Source of the DNA: a virus
DNA length: 29,387 nucleotides
Reading direction: 5' to 3' (one strand)
IMG/VR virus record: IMGVR_UViG_3300024517_000084
Coordinates: 1 to 29,387 of that record
The position numbers were made by a program, and so were the translations under genes. Each line of letters begins with the position of its first letter. Position 1 is the first letter of the stretch. The notes under the pieces were generated by a model that saw nothing but the letters and a program-made list of their open reading frames with translations, searched no databases and was not told where the DNA came from. Of this stretch, positions 25,901 to 29,387 are shown piece after piece.

Positions 25901-28773
25901 AAAGAGTATGTATTATATCCAGTCTCTTTTGATATAACGCTTAGTCCTAATTTTAATGCTCTACCTAGCTTTTTAAGACGTTCCTCTATTTTAGAATATA
26001 CAGTAGTTTTTGGTACTACTTCTGTTTTATCTTTTTTTTTTACAGACTCTGTATCTTGTTCAGACTCAGATTCCGATTCTTTCTTTTTGTTTTCTTCAGC
26101 TTTTTTTTGCTGTAATTCTTTTTTTACCATATCATACTCTTCTTGAGTATAAACATCGTCTCCTTTTCTCTCTTTTATTTCTTTTACAACCTCATCTTTA
26201 CTAACAATAATATTATTTGGATCTGTCTGATCTAAACCACTAAGCTTTTGAAATTTCTTTTTAGATTTTTCTATAGCTTCTTTTACATCTTTATTGTTAA
26301 TGATTTTATCTACACCACTACCAATAATTTTTAATGCAGCTTTAATACCTATTTTGCCAGCCTCTAAAGCTTCTATTAATTTAGCTTTAGCTCCACTAGT
26401 TATTTTTTTGGTATCATAATTTTTAACTTTATCTATAGCTTCTTTAACTTCTTTAGATTCAGTTTTTTCTTTAGCTTTACCAAACAATCCTTTAACTGAG
26501 CTAACAGCTTTGCCAAATGTTTTCTTAGCAAAGTCAGTAACACTATCTATAGTATCAGAAGTTTTATTTTTAGACAAACCTTTGTTTACGAATTTATTAT
26601 CGAATTGATCTAAATATCCTGCGCCATTTTTCTCTTCAACTTTAGCTTTCCATTTTTTAAATGATAATTTAGAGCCAGATAATTTATGTAATTTTTGCTC
26701 TCTCTCTGTTTGGTTCCATTCACCTTTATCTATACGAGACTTTTCTGCGGCTCCTTCTTGAGTGTATAAATCAAATTCCGTTTGAGACATACCTTTAATC
26801 TTATGTCTTTTATCTCTCTTACCAGTAGATTTTGCCGTAGGAGCATTATCTTTTTTACGAGTGTAAATAAACTCCATCTCTTGTCTTAAAGATGATTCTT
26901 CAGATTGCAACATTTCCATAACCGCATCATGCTCTGCTTGATCGCCAGCCAAAGCTTCTTTTAATTTAGTCTCATCTTGGATGATGTCTGCTTTCTTCTT
27001 TTTAACTGCTTCGAAATAATCATTCTGCATTTGTTGTTGCTTACTATTTCTTTTAAGTCTTGTCTCTCTAAAGAACGCTTGCTTAGCTCCAGCTTCTGTG
27101 AGTCCAGTATTAACAGAATGTTTTTCATAACTCATCTCAGCTTCTTCAATAGCTTCTATGTATTGATCGGCAGTCTCTTGAGGCATCTTACCTTCCTCTA
27201 CTTGTGTTTGAACATAAGATTTTAAACCAGAACCATCACCAGAATAATTCCATAATTGTTCTGCTATAATGTTATCCTGAATATACATTTCTGCTTCATA
27301 TATTTCTTCAGGAGTTTTAGCGTCTTGTAATCTTTTAAAGTTATCGTTAAGGTTTTGTGCTTTCTTATTATATAATCTATTTCTTTCGGCAACAGAATCA
27401 AAATAACCTCTAGTACCCCCCATACTACCACCTAAACCTACAGATGACCAAAATATATCCCTAATGTCAGACCTATATTCACCAGCATCATTCTTCACCC
27501 AAGTTAACATAGGCTCATAGTCTAGACCCTTACCTTCTTGAATATTAGTATATTTAATCCATTCTTGATAAACCTCTTGCATACCTTCTTCTATTCCTTC
27601 AAATCCTGCCATTGCTCCAGCAGGAAGAAGATGATTGGATACCTTGGATCCCATGAAATTCATAAGACCTCCTGCACTAGCTTTAAATGGAACTGGCTTA
27701 GGCATTTGTCCTGACATTTTTCTTACCAATGTGTTTTTCCCTAAACCTCCAAACAGCATACCGTTAGATACAATATCTAAAGCCATCCATTTAGCATTAT
27801 CAGTCATTACGCCAGCAGCAATATTAGATGCTTCTTTTGGGGTAAATAAAGGATTACCCTCACCATCTACTTCTGACATCATTTGATTATAAGCTTCTCC
27901 AGATAAATAAGCGCCCTCTGTAAGATTGGCAGCAATACCACCACCAAATATACGAGAATACTTTTCAGCTCCTTTAGTTAACTGGACACCTCCCCTACCT
28001 GCATTATAGAAAGTTGAGCCCATTAGTCCTTTTTTTACATTACCAAACTTAGACATCTTACTAGTAAGTCTAGCACTCTTTAAAGCATGCATACCAAATC
28101 TACCTAATAAACGAGCACCTAAACTTGCACCTCCAGCATAAGGAACTGCAAATGATAATGCATAAGGTAGAAGTCTTGACATTTTAGAAGTATAAAATTC
28201 AGGATTAAATAAATCCGTGAAAGTCATATCCTCTAAATCTTTAGATAGTACAATTAAATTATCATTTTGGAATTTTTCTCCTTCCTTTTTTAGCCAACTA
28301 CCCACTGAAGTTGTAGGCTCAACCTCTCCAGGTGTAACCCATGCTGATATAAAATCAATAGTATCACCAGTACCATAAACTAAGTCTCCCCATCCATGAG
28401 CAAAACCTCTAGCTGCTTGCTGTCCGTAATCACCAATAACAGCATTAGGGTCTAAAATCTCTCCTTGACCGTACTGAGTTTGATCTGCAACCTGATTACG
28501 CGCATCACCCATTTGTCTAGCACCTCTACCTTGCATAGCTCTATCAAAAGACGTCTCTTCTCTAGTGTCTAAATTACGAATACTAGTAGAGTTAAATATA
28601 TCATCTAATCCTGTAGGAGATTCAGAAGACTCAATAGCGCTAGGAGAATCCATAACGTTATCATATGTTTGTTGAATATCTTGTTCGGCTGATGGTAAAG
28701 CACCAGTTGGTTGAGCTTGACTTTGATTAAGCAACATGTCAAGTCCATCTAAATAATTATTCTTTTCTGCCAT
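16921..28773 (-). CDS. Giant virion protein with two-barrel RNA polymerase motif and zinc metallopeptidase motif
   Basis: A single uninterrupted chain of 3950 residues. The N-terminal 100 are polar and disordered. About 198-225 are hydrophobic (RLLPYALSFAVPYAGG), followed by a helical part with FEGIEEGMQEVYQEW (391-405). A Lys/Glu-rich coiled coil and linker spans about 560-930. HELGH at 1158-1162, with a Glu-rich helix EETFTRTLEAF at 1277-1287, fits a zinc metallopeptidase. R2446-x-P-x-H-G-K, then IPAWVSKYWGADLDGDSVHM with D2488, D2490 and D2492, fits the catalytic loop of the largest subunit in multisubunit RNA polymerases (NADFDGDQM). The C-terminus has hydrophobic parts near 3600-3620 and 3820-3835. 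I infer an injected virion polymerase; other parts are unassigned. Its start overlaps the upstream stop by one base (TAATG). Confidence 0.75.
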   Translation of the reverse strand: MAEKNNYLDGLDMLLNQSQAQPTGALPSAEQDIQQTYDNVMDSPSAIESSESPTGLDDIFNSTSIRNLDTREETSFDRAMQGRGARQMGDARNQVADQTQYGQGEILDPNAVIGDYGQQAARGFAHGWGDLVYGTGDTIDFISAWVTPGEVEPTTSVGSWLKKEGEKFQNDNLIVLSKDLEDMTFTDLFNPEFYTSKMSRLLPYALSFAVPYAGGASLGARLLGRFGMHALKSARLTSKMSKFGNVKKGLMGSTFYNAGRGGVQLTKGAEKYSRIFGGGIAANLTEGAYLSGEAYNQMMSEVDGEGNPLFTPKEASNIAAGVMTDNAKWMALDIVSNGMLFGGLGKNTLVRKMSGQMPKPVPFKASAGGLMNFMGSKVSNHLLPAGAMAGFEGIEEGMQEVYQEWIKYTNIQEGKGLDYEPMLTWVKNDAGEYRSDIRDIFWSSVGLGGSMGGTRGYFDSVAERNRLYNKKAQNLNDNFKRLQDAKTPEEIYEAEMYIQDNIIAEQLWNYSGDGSGLKSYVQTQVEEGKMPQETADQYIEAIEEAEMSYEKHSVNTGLTEAGAKQAFFRETRLKRNSKQQQMQNDYFEAVKKKKADIIQDETKLKEALAGDQAEHDAVMEMLQSEESSLRQEMEFIYTRKKDNAPTAKSTGKRDKRHKIKGMSQTEFDLYTQEGAAEKSRIDKGEWNQTEREQKLHKLSGSKLSFKKWKAKVEEKNGAGYLDQFDNKFVNKGLSKNKTSDTIDSVTDFAKKTFGKAVSSVKGLFGKAKEKTESKEVKEAIDKVKNYDTKKITSGAKAKLIEALEAGKIGIKAALKIIGSGVDKIINNKDVKEAIEKSKKKFQKLSGLDQTDPNNIIVSKDEVVKEIKERKGDDVYTQEEYDMVKKELQQKKAEENKKKESESESEQDTESVKKKDKTEVVPKTTVYSKIEERLKKLGRALKLGLSVISKETGYNTYSLKTSKGKSIKFFSHDGAALKYMDTMHDIELHLLNPIKGGKNVIEVNGKYYFQFKQGAPVYESIVEVKIGDKVIGQIDYRDYKAPLTKAKKKAKKGTTLGKIKDSIKDAVSRLDKHLSNSFDGDVKSSDFPMGDFYLEYYTHSGFGPAALTQSIVSKKFPGKRGFIISSKLMDDFGQESVALAIGGTVLINEEGYKQTDLIHELGHVFYHIHQGTPLMKRINKLLYKTDLYSRTKREYPELILMNYAGQKVTLGQIYNIIKNDMNHNSKIESDLLSIVLELNKAEGKDGSKMNELFNSLRVQLKDAGVKEVRSDRQIHLLEETFTRTLEAFSYGTLDSIIENTDAQAQLKSDLMEFYKETKNLATKEEAEKMLQLSDENIKDLTLEAAIKHVLLDFNSGNRKVENSANGIIKKASKARKMTGFSLVYSYLGDIAGRNLTPSEMADSVVSKMTNDHMLSEDEVAKIRQYVEVVATQNHSLKEIKAADSKMDKILSKLGYDVKNEDDFLETEADKYIEEERIVAMPKTTTHFLKKIREIYNNKNKLSLNLKELQYQLYTISKNMMYDPYNFIPALRNSNDHNIKAMLEVLDNEVFEGKSALTDAKLMELKGIFEGINIETYGHSVLMKFDKESDHFWSQERTISSSLENNAIQDIKESVKNDKEVFEEVAAIYDKLFKDNPDDIINKQNAAEDVLRVVLSKSAKAGLIDIKKLATTPILYKGKQQFLRDILFDHKIVKHERYGKKWTNVQLSNYALIQKSGKWAIESKVKSKGKSVKIESGLFGGSQSLLKSIITEGLVLSRPKNYLSMVDNVEQDGISIFNKENGLHNSVKNLVASTKDADSMDKKSILHRKNNIFSEIIISKRQSGKLNEYNPLGITIQQGFMRSLMNTLERGSEDKLASTISNIEPSELMASDFFGFLSRLNKGIKNSDRVIMYNQPIAVFSDKGRRYYIEAPAAHNKETANALLRRVKNNPAYNAKYTGKDKQEIFPYTIETDAKGNYYIVEIKDLVKEFKSHMAKNPSLYRGNRDIAIMKGETDKRLSMFLTSYISNRFMAQQALVHDHRQSKNEIDYTKRAAGAIASHTVFDRNTKVEPIIFKDYFVYKDGKLTIKESNDTAIANDAMGYILPEQAKAITNKYGSVQKVGSVFKFVYHYTEVDNPTLKGKTTYLKFAVHVLTPDMESKSPELKKIADVMRARHKHISQSTIKDFNEDHHSIFNHGGLIIAASESAAKLFKDFDGVRSNDHIHDILGDVDIDNINSKQDELYFEGGLEDEIRKYHGLSGEGLGIQLELDKQANERFYPSQLFYNLATNISKDESAIVQRMYQLRKEVMEDNNMLRNEGLALKENLTEQDVMNEEDSFKSSISPEVFGVLTESVYGNVDPRYPFLNPVHNSVANGRIINKGTKMFTKGSIGYQSSDLGMGLQSYQKVSDYFENGKYKGEIKTDKDRQFALKLGELFNENPNTLVSESYVPGYLEKQGVEVGDLFIGTRVPAHGKALSTVFIVKDFNEQIEGTPTSNVTIPAWVSKYWGADLDGDSVHMNFKWSEQDMKGKKNAWKSKSNEFFDLYVSLVSNPTKGNEIKADIDFVDSAEKALEPLSINEKESSQLTPWGDAEMFDNNVPAKHLVGMVASLQRSFNILSNNNERLPLGLRIDNNKHVNGKEITTMFDDASLEGENGGNWYGAAQLLNIVLDNAKHQYASKLGLNKHTVFPYVLLRRLGYSLDQLAVIFNSPVIKRYIEFKKSRGKTFISKEHDINTRYNNKQDNQFSVFIEFLKSEGIDLTTISNKGHIIHDQRKWNKIRNRIDDGLSINTSLLGNNNKKLNNAQLDALLMIYTLDQWNNDVIRPFSKAFTIHQSIEKNPLELKVIRDDIKRISNEVVELGGQLEIKYKIGDSANNPIVTHALELFDSMLSRSQRTDIRFTPYMQSILSTENAVERLNDKQANRSKPKIKHLKSQIINQVIYNDITSRLKVAIGTSSAELLAEDLQQMKVDFPDNLLVDKVLELRQRKNGTTAITINKVEINELTSLKKIKQIQDSFSELDEDAQNTLLLVEQEINKFGLSGVSIIPFFDQNMIDRINRGIATIIEENQTKQAEKAGLITNELESAIVEITQNKDKKSLEDQIKESGKKDRTIKKAKKIINAKKSIHSTSHLKEENKLLSFSDWSMDKGIDLSKIEPKSNTYNSLQHRYAEYKADHKLVESYKAKILKMGLSNITLNKLMESVANLRKMDNSATKQLAYTLESEIGQRMFQEQADFLKQKGKEQGHDYNIPGEDGVPQEDISNYRKWMGANNMTSKRPEMQYLINQAEKEYMKYMRSFKKHKSYVSGSHKALVKSKMKSLSLIERIKKALNINDKYKLIYGNITVERNGRYRLKTSDEIASIWDSLSKEEQDYYSNYRAVVRSLVGKNDYKFEGLPMQELESLGKSGLLGLYNLSIDDHDYHGVKVFGTDKDGSKQLKTFHEWKVYIYNNRTKGFTVNGKEIMELTALRKKAKELKPLGKHEDGSKILLSNNEMDALIGNGKRFSEIWGEGGDMSDIDKEVAEEYVRRKREDMFYFSGDIHTSLLEFTRAKLFKDGEQSSDGFQGMKNLAILTDAAIAFNKNLDNPNAAEYLTKWWKDSFLEKKKQESVFGKKADKIIDTFVRLTSLRLLGFNISVGVGNMLAGKYQELRKRGGKQFIKGETRFWKHWKKSREILKKHRIIEYSFDEFVHLSEAKGVWGKVEKASFVFMDQTEHYIQGSAFLGMLTEEEFNTGIVSDERVRGIGHKISTLHGEGYTALDQRMLSMYSWGRSLLQFKKWFVTLIADRFQKENINRFGEVEVGSYRAAGAYVNELFRKFNKGELSLQSIVEEYHKSSPKRQEEMRNYLRGVSLGLTLMALIAMSEGDDDEQYGMTVKYMKKLQADIFATTDVRRFLQYRVPPSSISTFNNTIDGFAQALRGDEIKRKGPYGDAGDSKAIKTFRYDVTPYGEFKKDIANIVYSGGKSGNVSDETAR

Positions 28774-29387
28774 TATGAATTAAAGTGTTTTGTCCAGTCT
28801 CTAGTTCCTTTAACTATATTGTTATAATCTTTCTGACTATATCTACCTTTTAACCAAGCAGCATAAGCTGTAGGGCCTTTTTCAATAGCTTCTTTTAAAC
28901 CAGCATCATTCCCATCTGTTAAAGCTTTTCTAATCATACGAGCTGAAACAGCCATATATTGTCCTGGGCTTTGTACGGTTGTACCATCTTTAAATGTAAA
29001 TGGATATGTTCTTGGTTGTTGCGAATTTACATATAAATTTGACATTATCAAAGGCATTGATGCTTGAATTTTACCTGTTTTTACACCAGCCATTTTTAAT
29101 CCGATAGTCATATTCTCATCATAAGCATTTGCAATAACCTCAAAGTTTTTACTGTCTCCTGCAGCCATTTGCACAGCAAGTTTTTGTTTAGACGCTTCTA
29201 TATTTTTGTTAGTACGAGCTCTTAGTTTAGATTTCTTTTCTAAATCAATTTCTTGACTTCTAGTTCTATCCATTGACTCTTTATCAACAACTTTATTTAA
29301 AGCTTCTGCTATTCTTGGGTTATTAGTATCAATTTCTTTATAGTAATAATCCCCTCCAGTAATAACGTCTCTCTCTACGAATTGAGC
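28773..29387 (-). CDS. Probable virion protein, 5' end outside the window
   Basis: The frame is open to the right edge, so the N-terminus is missing. At least 204 residues are visible. An internal ATG at 29273 would give 166. The part seen is charged and helical (RSQEIDLEKKSKLRARTNKN, KQKLAVQMAAGDSKNFEVIA), with a middle that includes SLPLIMSN-like and PFTFKDGTTVQSPGQYMAV segments, and a C-terminal helical end (AAWLKGRYSQKDYNNIVK). It ends one base into the giant gene, indicating coupled expression. It is probably another internal or ejected virion protein by context; no family recognised. Confidence 0.6.
   Translation of the reverse strand, partial: AQFVERDVITGGDYYYKEIDTNNPRIAEALNKVVDKESMDRTRSQEIDLEKKSKLRARTNKNIEASKQKLAVQMAAGDSKNFEVIANAYDENMTIGLKMAGVKTGKIQASMPLIMSNLYVNSQQPRTYPFTFKDGTTVQSPGQYMAVSARMIRKALTDGNDAGLKEAIEKGPTAYAAWLKGRYSQKDYNNIVKGTRDWTKHFNS

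Noticed and set aside
26040-26110. Tandem repeat or frameshift at the A-rich Ser/Glu linker of the giant gene.
   Set aside because: The frame stays open on both sides with normal linker composition; the repeats are low-complexity codons without a clear unit.
25775-26146. Plus-strand frame of 123 codons opposite the giant gene.
   Set aside because: It is the complement of a Lys/Glu/Ser-rich linker, gives a Ser/Phe-rich low-complexity product and has no start context. The same holds for the other plus-strand frames over 17123-27886.

Overview
The window is a piece of a tailed-phage (or prophage) genome from a Bacteroidota host, most likely a flavobacterium. The evidence is the low G+C content, start codons preceded by A/T-rich tracts without Shine-Dalgarno sequences, -7 boxes of the Bacteroidota type (TAnnTTTG), and a run of phage families: DnaB helicase, Rad52-like annealase, RecE-like nuclease, DUF3310, DUF5675, 3TM holin and a spike-base-like protein. 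No tRNA, CRISPR array, insertion sequence, integrase, terminase, portal or major capsid gene was recognised here. Both window ends cut through genes.

The layout is two convergent blocks. Block 1 (1 to about 10627, + strand) is the early/middle DNA-metabolism block. It opens with the end of a DUF932 gene and a strong terminator, then small accessory genes with near-identical start contexts. A tightly overlapping replication/recombination set follows: DnaB helicase, two small membrane proteins, a truncated HU-like protein, a Rad52-type annealase, an SSB-like protein with a DEDMPF tail, a RusA-like resolvase and a RecE/PD-(D/E)XK nuclease. DUF3310 and a complete GroES-GroEL pair come next. No DNA polymerase or primase was recognised.

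Block 2 (about 10769 to 29387, - strand) is the late block, read right to left. It starts with a partial virion-type protein and a single 3950-residue gene that fills 40% of the window. Then come a spike-base-like protein, a concanavalin-like lectin protein, a lysis cassette (XhlA-like protein, two spanin candidates, holin), two paralogous beta-rich proteins, DUF5675, unknown genes, a metallophosphoesterase and a small zinc-ribbon protein.

The centre of interest is the 3950-residue protein. It carries a signature of the two-barrel (multisubunit-type) RNA polymerase catalytic loop (R-x-P-x-H, then GADLDGD), a HELGH zinc-metallopeptidase motif, and hydrophobic regions near both ends. I infer a virion-packaged, injected polyprotein-like RNA polymerase, comparable in principle to the virion RNA polymerase of crAss-like phages but embedded in a much larger chain.

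Two intergenic stretches look structured: 5659-5755 in front of the RusA gene, and about 10630-10709 at the convergent junction.
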